Of a stretch of DNA of 15,121 bases, positions 1-7,468 are shown in pieces. Every line of letters begins with the position of its first letter. Positions within the stretch are counted from its first letter, which is position 1. The DNA comes from Candidatus Agathobaculum merdigallinarum. Its GTDB lineage: Bacteria; Bacillota; Clostridia; Oscillospirales; Butyricicoccaceae. Both the position numbers and the translations under genes were made by a program. Where the stretch lies: NCBI GenBank assembly GCA_019115425.1, contig DXDO01000115.1, forward strand, positions 1 through 15,121, written 5' to 3'. The notes below the pieces were generated by a model. It made no database searches. It saw nothing but the letters and a program-made list of their open reading frames with translations, and had not been told where the DNA came from.

Positions 1-751
1 CAAGACCTACCGCGCCAAGGGCCTTGCGTGGATGAAGGTCGCCGCGGACGGCTCGATGACCTCCTCCTTTGCCAAGTTCCTGACCGAGGAGGAGATCGCG
101 GCCATCAAGGAGCGCGCGGACATGCACGAGAACGACGTGCTGTTCGTCGTTGCGGACGCTTCCGAGGAGACCGCGCTGGTATCGCTCGGCGCGCTGCGCT
201 GCGAGTTGGCCAAGCGTCTCGGTCTGGCGAAGAAGGACGACTTCAAGCTGCTGTGGGTCACCGAGTTCCCGCAGTTTGAGTACAGCGAGGAGGAGGACCG
301 TCTGGTCGCCAAGCACCATCCGTTCACCGCGCCGATGGACGAGGATATCCCGCTGCTGGATACCGATCCGGCCAAGGTGCGCGCCAAGGCGTATGATATC
401 ATCCTCAATGGCTGCGAGCTGGGCGGCGGTTCCATCCGTATCCACGATCCCGAGCTCCAGACCAAGATGTTTGAAGCGCTCGGTTTTACCGAGGAGCGCG
501 CGAAGGAGCAGTTCGGTCACCTGATCACGGCGTTCTCCTACGGTGCGCCCCCGCATGGCGGCCTTGCCTACGGTCTGGACCGTCTGTGCATGCTGCTCGC
601 GGGTCTGGACTCCATCCGCGACGTGATCGCCTTCCCCAAGGTGCAGAATGCGTCCGACCTGATGATGTCCTGCCCAGATGTGGTGGACGACAAGCAGCTG
701 GACGACCTCTCCATTGCAGTCACCCGCGTGGAGAAGGACGGCGAAGCATAA
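1..751 (+). CDS. aspS: Aspartyl-tRNA synthetase, C-terminal part (5' end outside window)
   Basis: This enzyme charges tRNA-Asp with aspartate in the cytosol. The reading frame is open from base 2, so only about the last 249 residues are present. The N-terminal anticodon-binding domain and class II motif 1 lie outside the window. The first third resembles the GAD insertion domain of bacterial AspRS. Next comes the catalytic stretch around LLWVTEFPQFEY, and class II motif 3 reads GGLAYGLDRL, with the ATP-binding Arg at bases 581-583. The segment SIRDVIAFPKVQNASDLM and a short tail follow, as is typical of bacterial AspRS. A perfect hairpin starts 14 bases after the stop, so the transcript probably ends there. 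Whether the enzyme is discriminating or also charges tRNA-Asn cannot be judged, because the deciding anticodon-domain residues are missing. Nothing looks broken. Confidence 0.96.
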   Translation, partial: KTYRAKGLAWMKVAADGSMTSSFAKFLTEEEIAAIKERADMHENDVLFVVADASEETALVSLGALRCELAKRLGLAKKDDFKLLWVTEFPQFEYSEEEDRLVAKHHPFTAPMDEDIPLLDTDPAKVRAKAYDIILNGCELGGGSIRIHDPELQTKMFEALGFTEERAKEQFGHLITAFSYGAPPHGGLAYGLDRLCMLLAGLDSIRDVIAFPKVQNASDLMMSCPDVVDDKQLDDLSIAVTRVEKDGEA

Positions 752-764
752 TTCCTGCCTTTGT

Positions 765-800
765 GAAAAGCCGCTGCGTTTGGTTTCGCGGCGGCTTTTC
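765..800 (+). terminator. Intrinsic terminator after aspS
   Basis: A perfect 10-bp stem, GAAAAGCCGC (765-774) with GCGGCTTTTC (791-800), continues inward through a T-G wobble and GCG/CGC, leaving an 8-nt loop (779-786). The descending arm ends in TTTT, but there is no long T-run beyond it. It sits between the aspS stop and the Shine-Dalgarno of the next gene. No convincing promoter was seen between them, so some readthrough into the downstream gene is possible. Confidence 0.75.
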
Positions 801-829
801 TGCATTCACAGAAAGGGAGAAGGGTAAAC

Positions 830-2785
830 GTGTGTCCGGAGTATAAAGAAGAGGAAAAGAACAAGAAAAATATCGGCTTGACGGCCGCGAATGTGATATT
901 GACAGCCGGATTCTGCGCGCTGCTGTGGCCGCTGCTGCGTAAAGGCTCGCTCGCAGAGCTGACGCTGACCGCGAAACTGCTGGCGGCCGTCATCTTCGCG
1001 CCGCTGGTGCTGCGGCCGTGGCGCAAGGCCCCCGCGCCCGTTCTGTTGCTGCACGATATGCTGCTGCTTCTGTCTGCGGCGGCGGTCAGTCTGGTGCTGG
1101 TGGAATACATGGTCAAGGGCGGCACGGTGAACATGGAAAAGTCGTTTTGGCAGGGCTGGCTCTGCTATGCCGCGATCGATGCCGTCATCTACCTGATCTC
1201 CGGCCGCGCGCGGCTGAGCGTGTGCATCGGCGTCGGCATTGCCATGGTGCATGGCCTGATCGACCATTATGTGATGCTGTTTCGCGGCACGCCGGTCATG
1301 CTGAGCGACGTTTTCTCCATCGGCACCGCGGCCAATGTTGCGCAGGGCTATTCCGCGCCGGTCGAGTGGTCCGTACTGTGGGGGACGGCTGCGGCGGTGC
1401 TGTACTGCGTGTGCGTCTGCCTGATGCGCCGCACATGGAAACCGAAACGGCTACTGACCCTGCCGGTCGCGGCGGTGCTGGGGGTGGGGGTGTTCGCAGG
1501 CTTGCAGATCACCGGAACCGGCATCGGCTTCTGGCAGTCCAGCCGGTCGTACAGCGAGATCTTTTACTTCCTGCGCTGTGCGGGCAACTCCATTGTGCGC
1601 AAGCCCGCAGATTACAGCGAGGAAAGGCTGCGTCAGATCGAGTCCGCCTATCCGGGGGAGAAAGGGACGCAGACGCCCAATCTGATCGTTATTATGAACG
1701 AATCTTTTTCCGACCTGCATGCGGCAGGCGATTTCGAGACCAACGAGGATTATATGCCCTATGTGCATGCGCTCATGCAGGGAAAGGAAAATACGATCAG
1801 CGGCGAGCTGCTGGTATCCACCTTCGGCGGCGGCACGGCGAACACGGAGTTTGAGTTCCTGACGGGCGACACCATGGGCTTTCTGCCGTTCGGCTGCTCG
1901 CCGTATCAAATGTACATCAAACAGCAAACCCCGAATCTGGTCTCCGGACTGGAAGCGCAGGGATATCAGACCGTGTCCCTGCATCCTTATCTGGCCTCCT
2001 CATGGAACCGCGAAAAGGTATATGAGCGGTTTGACTTTGACGAACAGCTTTATGAAGAGGATTTTGCAGCCGATGCCGAGCATGTGCGTTACCGCATCAG
2101 CGACAGCGAAAGCTACCGCAAAATATACGAGCTGTATGAAAGCAAGCAGCCCCCCGGGCAGCCGCTGTTTGTGTTCAACGTAACCATGCAGAACCATGGC
2201 GGCTATGCCCCAGGCAATGACCCGAACTTTGAGCAGCGCATCCGCCTCACCGGCGAGTATGAGGGAAAATATCCGGAGGTGGATAAATACCTGTCCCTTG
2301 TCAAGTACAGCGATGAGGCGGTTGAGGAGCTGATCGACTATTTTTCCGCTGTAGACGAGCCGACCGCAATCATCTTCTTCGGCGACCATCAGCCAAAGGT
2401 GCCGGAAGCGTTTTACAACGACCTGTTCGGCAGCGCCGATGGAACGCGGACGAATGAGCAGGAACAGTCGCGGCTGGTCACACCGTTCTTTATCTGGGCA
2501 AATTATGATATAGAGGAAGCGGAGCATGTGCAGCTCAGCGCCAACTATCTGTCCGCATACGCGCTGGATGCCCTTGGCTGTTCGACCTCTGGCTTTGACC
2601 AGCTGCGTCTGGCGGCATATGAGCAGATTCCACGGATCAACAGCTACGGCTGCTATACCGCGGAGGGGGAATGGGCTGACGCGGAGACGGCTGCGGACTG
2701 CGCGGCGCTGGCAGACTACCGCACAATGCAGTACGCACAGCTGTTTGACAGCAAAGGACGAAACAACGAGTGGTTTGCCCCTTGA
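830..2785 (+). CDS. LTA synthase family protein (membrane-anchored sulfatase-fold transferase)
   Basis: This 651-aa protein has the LtaS-type architecture. The N-terminal ~240 residues contain about six to seven hydrophobic segments, and an alkaline phosphatase/sulfatase-fold domain follows from about residue 285, presumably outside the membrane. Active-site signatures are in order: MNESFSD with metal-ligand candidate Glu291; FGGGTANTEFE with probable nucleophile Thr336; HPY with His385; QNHGG with His456; and FFGDHQP with Asp519 and His520. Family members transfer glycerol-phosphate or related groups from phospholipid to teichoic acids or glycolipids; the exact acceptor here is unknown. The start is GTG, preceded by GGGAGAAGGG at 815-824. 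No ATG is better placed. No glycosyltransferase or flippase neighbour narrows the substrate. The gene ends before a strong bidirectional terminator facing the minus-strand ligase. Confidence 0.88.
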   Translation: MCPEYKEEEKNKKNIGLTAANVILTAGFCALLWPLLRKGSLAELTLTAKLLAAVIFAPLVLRPWRKAPAPVLLLHDMLLLLSAAAVSLVLVEYMVKGGTVNMEKSFWQGWLCYAAIDAVIYLISGRARLSVCIGVGIAMVHGLIDHYVMLFRGTPVMLSDVFSIGTAANVAQGYSAPVEWSVLWGTAAAVLYCVCVCLMRRTWKPKRLLTLPVAAVLGVGVFAGLQITGTGIGFWQSSRSYSEIFYFLRCAGNSIVRKPADYSEERLRQIESAYPGEKGTQTPNLIVIMNESFSDLHAAGDFETNEDYMPYVHALMQGKENTISGELLVSTFGGGTANTEFEFLTGDTMGFLPFGCSPYQMYIKQQTPNLVSGLEAQGYQTVSLHPYLASSWNREKVYERFDFDEQLYEEDFAADAEHVRYRISDSESYRKIYELYESKQPPGQPLFVFNVTMQNHGGYAPGNDPNFEQRIRLTGEYEGKYPEVDKYLSLVKYSDEAVEELIDYFSAVDEPTAIIFFGDHQPKVPEAFYNDLFGSADGTRTNEQEQSRLVTPFFIWANYDIEEAEHVQLSANYLSAYALDALGCSTSGFDQLRLAAYEQIPRINSYGCYTAEGEWADAETAADCAALADYRTMQYAQLFDSKGRNNEWFAP

Positions 2786-2864
2786 ATGATACTGATCGCG
2801 CAAAAATGCTGCGGTCACCTCGGGAAGATGACAAACCCCATGCGCTTTCTGCGTGGTAGTAAAG

Positions 2865-2904
2865 AAAAGCCGGTCGGGAAACGGTTGTTTCCCGACCGGC
2901 TTTT
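2865..2904. terminator. Strong bidirectional terminator between convergent genes
   Basis: A perfect 18-bp stem pairs 2865-2882 with 2887-2904 around a GGTT loop. AAAA and TTTT flank the GC-rich core, so it reads as an intrinsic terminator on both strands. It lies between the ends of the LTA synthase gene (+) and the ligase gene (-) and probably serves both. Confidence 0.92.
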
Positions 2905-2960
2905 GATCGATGCGCAGGGCAGAACGCCGTCTACTCCACGGTATGCTATACGGAATTTTT

Positions 2961-4592
2961 TCAGCTTTGCTGCCGGAGCTTATAGTGCATCAGCTTACCG
3001 GTCGCCGTGTGCGGCAGTTCAGAAACCAGATGGTATACGCGCGGCCACTTATAGGAGGACAGCATGGGGTGGTGCGTGCAGTAGCTTTTCAGCTCATCCA
3101 CGGTCAGGCTGTCATCCGAAGGGATGACATAGGCCGCCACGACTTCGCCGCGCAGCGCATCCGGCACGCCGATGACCGCGCTCTCCGCGACCTTGGGGTG
3201 CTCGTTGAGCACCGCCTCGATCTGGGTCGGGTAGATGTTTTCGCCCGCGGAGACGATCATATCGTCCTTGCGGCCCGAGACCGTGACGAATTCGTTTTCG
3301 TCCCAGGTGCCCACGTCGCCCGTGTACAGCCAGCCCTTATAGAATTTAGCTTTGGTCATTTCCTCGTTGTTATAGTAGCAGAACGCGCTCTTTGCAGGCG
3401 AGGAGATGATGATTTCGCCCAGGGTCTCGCCGTCGCGGGGGACGGTCTCGTCCGGCTCGGCGTGTGTGCCGTCCTCGCGGAGGGCGACCAGACGCACGTC
3501 GTCGTCCGTACACGAGCGGCCGGCAGAGCCGGCCATCTCCGGCAGGTCGAACGGGCGAAGGAAGGTGTTCCAGAAGGTTTCGGTCGTGCCGTAGCCGTTG
3601 AAAATATTGGGTGTCAGCAGCTGCATATATTTCTCGCATGCAGCCTTTTCAAACGGCGCGCCCATGGTGACGATGCCGCGCAGCGCGGACAGGTCGGCAT
3701 GGGTGCGCTCCTGTGTGCGCGCAAGCATGGCGATGATGGTCGGCACGCCGATCAGGAAGGAAATCTGGTACTTCTCCGCGTATTCCAGCGCGCGCTTTGG
3801 GGAAAAATCGCGCAGAATGACCACCTCGCCGCCTGCGTACAGCGTTGGGCAGGGGCCGCCGGAGTGGATGCCGCCGCGGTGGAACCACGGGGTCATGTTC
3901 ATGGTGCGGTCGAGCGGCCCGAGCGGGAAGTGCATCATCACGTCGTGCGCGGAAAGCACCTCGTTGACGTTGTTGATCGGCACACCCTTGGGGCGGTTGG
4001 TCGTGCCCGAGGTGTAAAGCCGGGTGGTCTCGTCGTAGATGTGCGGGTCAAAGTCGATCGGCGGGTCGATCTCGGGCTGTGCGGAGACGTAGTCCTGATA
4101 CAGCCGGTGTCCGGCAGGCGCCTGAGCGCCGCCCTTGTAATCGACCATGACAACGGTCTGCGGTTTGTGCTCGCAAAGATCGAGCGCGCCGCCGGACAGT
4201 GCGCCGAACTCCGCATCATAGAAAAACGCCTTGGGGCGGCTGTCGTCAATCACGAGCGCGATCTCGCCCGCGCCCTGCCGGTAGTTGACCGGACAGGCGA
4301 TCGCGCCGATCTTATGCGCCGCCAGATAGCAGAATACAAACTCGGGCGAGTTGAGCAGGGCGAACATCACGACATCGTTTTTCCCTACGCCGTCCGCGCG
4401 CAGCGCGTGCGCCAGACGGTTGGCCTCTGCGTTCAGTTCGCGGTAGGTCCAGCGCCGGCCGGACAGGGGATCATGCAGCGCGGGGCGCGTGCCGAAGCGC
4501 GATACGTTGCGGAGAAAACCGTTGAGGTAGGTGAAACGCGTTTCAAACGTATCGCGGAACATGGAGACATCATAGGTATACTGGTGTTGCAA
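2961..4592 (-). CDS. Acyl-CoA synthetase / acyl-adenylating ligase (ANL superfamily)
   Basis: An AMP-dependent ligase of 543 aa that should adenylate a carboxylic acid, probably fatty, and pass it to CoA or a carrier-protein thiol. Motifs in order: phosphate-binding loop LYTSGTTNRPKGVP with Lys202; FNGYGTTETF; YTGDVGTWDENEF; SGRKDDMIVSAGENIYP, the hinge region; and C-terminal ATGKLMHYKL with catalytic Lys533. The loop has Asn199 where most relatives have Gly. The start is uncertain. TTG at 4592 has a GAGG 8 nt upstream, inside the stop of the preceding ketosynthase gene (TGAGG), which suggests translational coupling. ATG at 4562 lacks a good Shine-Dalgarno. ATG at 4649 would overlap the ketosynthase gene by 47 nt. 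I chose TTG. Being paired with a FabF-like enzyme suggests an acyl substrate, but the natural acid cannot be read from sequence. Medium- or long-chain acyl-CoA synthetase is the most likely annotation. Confidence 0.9.
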   Translation of the reverse strand: MQHQYTYDVSMFRDTFETRFTYLNGFLRNVSRFGTRPALHDPLSGRRWTYRELNAEANRLAHALRADGVGKNDVVMFALLNSPEFVFCYLAAHKIGAIACPVNYRQGAGEIALVIDDSRPKAFFYDAEFGALSGGALDLCEHKPQTVVMVDYKGGAQAPAGHRLYQDYVSAQPEIDPPIDFDPHIYDETTRLYTSGTTNRPKGVPINNVNEVLSAHDVMMHFPLGPLDRTMNMTPWFHRGGIHSGGPCPTLYAGGEVVILRDFSPKRALEYAEKYQISFLIGVPTIIAMLARTQERTHADLSALRGIVTMGAPFEKAACEKYMQLLTPNIFNGYGTTETFWNTFLRPFDLPEMAGSAGRSCTDDDVRLVALREDGTHAEPDETVPRDGETLGEIIISSPAKSAFCYYNNEEMTKAKFYKGWLYTGDVGTWDENEFVTVSGRKDDMIVSAGENIYPTQIEAVLNEHPKVAESAVIGVPDALRGEVVAAYVIPSDDSLTVDELKSYCTHHPMLSSYKWPRVYHLVSELPHTATGKLMHYKLRQQS

Positions 4593-4602
4593 AAGGGTCG
4601 CC

Positions 4603-5838
4603 TCATTTCTGGTAACGGGAAAGGATAATGCTCGAGTTTTGGCCGCCAAAGCCCAGCGAATTGCTCATCGCGGCGGAAATATCCGCCTTTCGGGCGGTAT
4701 TCGGTACATAGTCAAGATCACAGTCCAGATCGGGGGTATCGAGATGCAGGGTGGGCGGCAGGATGCCGTCCTGAATCGCCTTGATGCAGGCGATCGCCTC
4801 GGTCAGGCCGCCCGCGCCCATGAGATGGCCGGTCGCGGACTTGGTCGAGGAGACCGGCGGCGCGGATTCCCGCCCGCCGAACACGGCCTTGACCGCGAGA
4901 GTCTCCGCTTTGTCGCCGAGCGGGGTCGAGGTGCCGTGCGCGTTGATGTAGCCGATGTCGGACGGCTGCATGCCCGCCCGAGCCAGCGCGCGCTGCATGC
5001 AGGCTGCGGCACCTGCGCCGTCAGGGCAGGGCGCGGTGACATGGTGTGCGTCCGATGTATTCGCATAGCCTGCGAGCACGGCGTGGATCTTCGCGCCGCG
5101 CGCGAGCGCGTGTGCCTCGGTTTCGATCAGCAGCGCGCCGCCGCCCTCGCCGATAACGAAGCCGTCGCGGTCCAGATCGAACGGGCGGCAGGCTTGCTCG
5201 GGAGCGTCATTGCGGCGGGACAGCGCCTTAGCCTGCGACAGGCCGGAGACTACGATCGGGCACAGGATGCTTTCGCCGCCGACCGCGAGCACCGCATCCG
5301 CTTCGCCGCTCTTGAGCAGCATGGCGGCGGTCATCATCGCGTCACCGCCCGCCGAGCAGGCGGTGCCAACCGTCAGGCTCGGGCCGTGGATGCCGTGCGC
5401 AATGGCGATCTGCGCCGCGGCGATGTTGCCGATGGCCATGGGCACAAAGCGCGGGCCGACGCGATGGCCCGCGTCAAACGAGGCCTGGGTCCGCGCGACC
5501 GTGGTCACGCCGCCCATCGCCGTGCCCATCACGATGCCGATGCGCTCGGATTCGGCTTCGACCGCGAGACCGCTGTCCGTCAGTGCTTCCTGCGCGGCAA
5601 CGAAGGCGAACTGCATGAACGGGTCCATCGTACGCGCGAGTGTTTTAGGCATGAAATTAACAGGATCAAAGCCTTTCAGCTCCGCGGCGATTCGTACCGG
5701 CAGATCGGAAGCGTCAAAGCGTGTGATCGGGCCGATGCCGCATTGTCCGCGGGTCAGCGCGCTCCAATATGCGGCCACACCGATGCCGACCGGCGTGACC
5801 GCCCCCATGCCTGTAATGACCAAAGTTTGCTCTTTCAT
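4603..5838 (-). CDS. fabF: Beta-ketoacyl-ACP synthase II (FabF-type)
   Basis: This 411-aa cytosolic enzyme condenses malonyl-ACP with an acyl thioester by decarboxylative Claisen chemistry. The complete Cys-His-His triad is visible: Cys161 in VGTACSAGGD, His301 in INAHGTSTPLGDKAE, and His338 in KSATGHLMGAGG. These positions nearly match E. coli FabF (163/303/340). Length is normal and the start is typical (MKEQTLVITGMGAVTPVG). The ATG at 5838 has GGGGAA upstream. It is the first gene of a two-gene operon with the acyl ligase, whose Shine-Dalgarno overlaps this stop codon. No ACP, malonyltransferase, ketoreductase or dehydratase adjoins it, so this may be a stand-alone or second FabF rather than the core fab-operon copy. 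All catalytic residues are intact, which argues against a chain-length factor. Confidence 0.93.
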   Translation of the reverse strand: MKEQTLVITGMGAVTPVGIGVAAYWSALTRGQCGIGPITRFDASDLPVRIAAELKGFDPVNFMPKTLARTMDPFMQFAFVAAQEALTDSGLAVEAESERIGIVMGTAMGGVTTVARTQASFDAGHRVGPRFVPMAIGNIAAAQIAIAHGIHGPSLTVGTACSAGGDAMMTAAMLLKSGEADAVLAVGGESILCPIVVSGLSQAKALSRRNDAPEQACRPFDLDRDGFVIGEGGGALLIETEAHALARGAKIHAVLAGYANTSDAHHVTAPCPDGAGAAACMQRALARAGMQPSDIGYINAHGTSTPLGDKAETLAVKAVFGGRESAPPVSSTKSATGHLMGAGGLTEAIACIKAIQDGILPPTLHLDTPDLDCDLDYVPNTARKADISAAMSNSLGFGGQNSSIILSRYQK

Positions 5839-5921
5839 GCTGGTTCCCCGTTTGCTTCAAAATTTTTACGGCCATCCGTCCCGCAAATCGGAAGGCGGAA
5901 AACGGATGGCGATTGTCCCCC

Positions 5922-5950
5922 ATTATACCACGGCTTGCGCGGAAAGGAAA
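5922..5950 (-). promoter_or_regulatory. Extended -10 promoter for the fabF-ligase operon
   Basis: On the minus strand TGGTATAAT (TATAAT at 5927-5922) is a perfect -10 with the extended TG element. The -35 about 17 bp upstream (TTTCCT, 5950-5945) is weak, as is common for extended -10 promoters. It lies roughly 85 nt upstream of the fabF-like ATG. Confidence 0.55.
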
Positions 5951-6180
5951 GGATAAAAACTGACTAAAATATTGCTGTTCCCGCAGCGGATCATGCGCTG
6001 CCGGCATAAATGCTCCGATCTGAGTATATCATGGCTCGAGCCGGAAATTTGTCCGAATCACGCGCTTCATGCGGCGGACGGGATATGCTGAAATCAGAAT
6101 AAAACAATTTTCCTACTTATTATATCAGAAAAGTTTGAAAATTAAAAGGTTATATGCCCATGAAGTGAGCAGAAAATGTG

Positions 6181-6215
6181 CAAAAAATCAGCCTCCCTTT
6201 GGAAAGGGAGGCTGA
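6181..6215 (-). terminator. Intrinsic terminator of the cotJABC operon
   Basis: A perfect 13-bp inverted repeat pairs 6188-6200 with 6203-6215. It has only two bases between the arms, so the real loop is probably larger. On the minus strand it is followed at once by six T residues (complement of 6182-6187). It lies 11 bases after the cotJC stop and points in the same direction. Confidence 0.93.
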
Positions 6216-6225
6216 AACGGGCGGA

Positions 6226-6915
6226 TCAGTTTTTTTCAGCGGGAGCTTTGGTTTCAGCGGCGGTGGGCTTTGCCGCGTCCTGTGCGGGAAGCTTGGGCGC
6301 CCATGTTTTTTCCGGCGGCCGGATGTCGATCGCCGGATTGAACGCGTAGTAGTTCTTCGCATCCAGATTGTCCTGCACGACGCGCAGCGCGTCGCCGAAG
6401 CGCTGGAAGTGTACGATTTCTCTTGCGCGCAGGAATTTGATCGGCTCACGTACGTCCGGATTGTCGATCAGGCGCAGCAGGTTGTCGTAGGTCGTGCGGG
6501 CTTTCTGCTCGGCTGCCATATCTTCAAACAAATCGGTGATCGGGTCGCCCTTGGACTGGAACGTCATCGCGCTCCACGGTGTGCCGGAGGCGAACTGCGG
6601 GTAAATGCCCGTGGTGTGATCGACAAAGTAGGTATCAAAGCCGCCCTCCTTGATCTGCTCGGGGGTCAGGTTGCGGGTAAGCTGATAGACGATCGCGGAG
6701 ATCATCTCCATGTGTGCGAGTTCCTCCGTGCCGATATCGGTCAGGATCGCTTTGCACTCCTTATACGGCATCGCGTAGCGCTGGTTGAGGTAGCGCATGG
6801 AGGCACCGAGTTCGCCGTCCGGCCCGCCGAGCTGCGTGATAACGATTTTCGCGGTCTGCGGATCGGGGTTCTTGATTTTGACAGGGAACTGTAAACGCTT
6901 ATCGTATGACCACAT
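6226..6915 (-). CDS. cotJC: CotJC, manganese-catalase-family spore coat protein
   Basis: A 229-aa ferritin-like protein of the Mn-catalase family, a component of the inner spore coat made in the mother cell. The start MWSYDKRLQFPVKIKNPDP and the whole core closely follow B. subtilis CotJC as I remember it. All five dimanganese ligand positions of Mn catalases are present: Glu35, Glu65, His68, Glu136 and His169, with the 33-residue Glu-to-His spacing kept. It could therefore still act on hydrogen peroxide; activity is inferred. The last ~40 residues (after AKNYYAF) form an Ala/Pro/Lys-rich tail that is absent from the ~189-aa Bacillus protein. The ATG at 6915 shares one base with the cotJB stop (TGATG), so the genes are translationally coupled. 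A strong terminator follows 11 bases after the stop. Confidence 0.95.
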   Translation of the reverse strand: MWSYDKRLQFPVKIKNPDPQTAKIVITQLGGPDGELGASMRYLNQRYAMPYKECKAILTDIGTEELAHMEMISAIVYQLTRNLTPEQIKEGGFDTYFVDHTTGIYPQFASGTPWSAMTFQSKGDPITDLFEDMAAEQKARTTYDNLLRLIDNPDVREPIKFLRAREIVHFQRFGDALRVVQDNLDAKNYYAFNPAIDIRPPEKTWAPKLPAQDAAKPTAAETKAPAEKN

Positions 6916-7172
6916 CAGTTATCCTCTCCTTCCCACGGCCACGGGTCGTCGATCCAGCGCCAGTTGCCCACGCGGGTATCCACCTCGCGGGCGGTCAGCG
7001 GGCCGAACGCATCCTCGTATTCCGCAGCTGCTTTGTCAAAGGCGGTGCGCATCTGGCTGTAATAGGCAAGGGCGGCGGTGTTCTTGGGATGCCCGTCGAG
7101 GTATTGGATCACATCGACGAGCGCAAAATCATACATGCGCACCCGCCCCAGCAGTTTTTCTTTTTCGGTCAT
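6915..7172 (-). CDS. cotJB: CotJB, spore coat assembly protein
   Basis: A small 85-aa protein typical of CotJB. It has an N-terminal helix with YDFALVDVIQYLDGHP, then FGPLTA, and an aromatic C-terminal signature, WRWIDDPWPWE. In Bacillus, CotJB is encoded with CotJA and CotJC and belongs to the spore coat; its biochemical role is not established. The ATG overlaps the cotJA stop by four bases (ATGA), and its own stop overlaps the cotJC start by one base. This predicts tightly coupled translation of the three. No truncation or odd feature was seen. Confidence 0.94.
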   Translation of the reverse strand: MTEKEKLLGRVRMYDFALVDVIQYLDGHPKNTAALAYYSQMRTAFDKAAAEYEDAFGPLTAREVDTRVGNWRWIDDPWPWEGEDN

Positions 7173-7366
7173 CGCGGCACGGCCTCCTCTCCGAGGAAGG
7201 GCTTGTCGAGCGCGGGAAAAATGGTGCCGCGGCTGAAGGCCAGCGCCGGCTCATACGGTGTATCAAAGCTCTGCGCAGGCACAAATGCCATGGCAAGAGA
7301 AAGCAGACGGGGATCAATGCTGTCCGCTGGCAGCGCCTGATCCGCCTGATTATTCGGCATATTCAT
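7169..7366 (-). CDS. cotJA: CotJA, spore coat protein
   Basis: A 65-aa protein with the CotJA hallmarks: LAMAFVPAQSFDTPYEPALAF, then GTIFPALDKPFLGEE near the C-terminus. In B. subtilis CotJA is needed for CotJC to be incorporated into the coat. It is the first gene of the operon. The ATG at 7366 has AAGGAG about 9 nt upstream. A second in-frame ATG two codons later is less well spaced. Upstream on the same strand is a CATACACT element that fits a sporulation -10. The shared promoter region drives the UPF0340 operon in the opposite direction. Confidence 0.93.
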   Translation of the reverse strand: MNMPNNQADQALPADSIDPRLLSLAMAFVPAQSFDTPYEPALAFSRGTIFPALDKPFLGEEAVPR

Positions 7367-7414
7367 ATGCGGTTGCTCCTTGTTTCAAACGGTTTGAGGC
7401 CTCGCCTCACCCTC

Positions 7415-7422
7415 AGTGTATG
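7415..7422 (-). promoter_or_regulatory. Putative sigma-E-type -10 element of cotJABC
   Basis: CATACACT on the minus strand fits the sporulation sigma-E -10 consensus CATACAnT. It lies about 49 nt upstream of the cotJA ATG, a plausible leader length. The B. subtilis cotJ operon is known to be sigma-E dependent. The -35 is not clear; the upstream strand holds a T-rich stretch (GTCTTTTTT) rather than an ATA-type box. Confidence is therefore moderate. Confidence 0.5.
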
Positions 7423-7439
7423 CAGCAGGAAAAAAGACG

Positions 7440-7468
7440 GTGAAACGCTGCGCAAACTGTGTTATACT
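7440..7468 (+). promoter_or_regulatory. Housekeeping promoter of the UPF0340-HAD-TSCPD operon
   Basis: GTGAAA (7440-7445) and TATACT (7463-7468) are separated by 17 bp, a good sigma-A arrangement. It lies about 25 bp before the Shine-Dalgarno GAAGGAGG (7478-7485). It is divergent from cotJA, and the two promoters are only about 20 bp apart. Confidence 0.65.

Larger units (their letters stand above)
5839..6225. other. Intergenic region between fabF-like gene and cotJC
   Basis: No gene was recognised in these 387 bp. The part next to fabF holds the promoter listed at 5922-5950. A second possible minus-strand extended -10 promoter has TGATATAAT (TATAAT at 6124-6119) with a weak -35, TTTTAA (6147-6142), about 280 nt from fabF. 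A 10-bp palindrome GGCTCGAGCC lies at 6033-6042. Bases 6095-6170 are distinctly AT-rich compared with the flanking genes. The cotJ terminator is at 6181-6215. I saw no clear FapR- or FabT-type operator. Confidence 0.5.

Noticed and set aside
2786..3127. A 113-aa open frame starting right after the LTA synthase gene
   Set aside because: It runs through the 18-bp terminator and then antisense to the ligase gene, and shows no family features.
2910..4628. A 572-aa open frame on the plus strand opposite the acyl ligase
   Set aside because: It is antisense to a ligase with all ANL motifs. The translation is rich in Arg, Val, Gly and Ala with no recognisable domain, as expected of a GC-rich shadow frame.
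6119..6150. FapR- or FabT-like operator upstream of the fabF-like gene
   Set aside because: The AT-rich stretch has TTTGAAAATTAAA but no convincing palindrome of either regulator's consensus.
6226..6915. A vegetative oxidative-stress manganese catalase
   Set aside because: The operon with CotJA and CotJB and the close N-terminal match identify it as CotJC, although catalase activity may remain.
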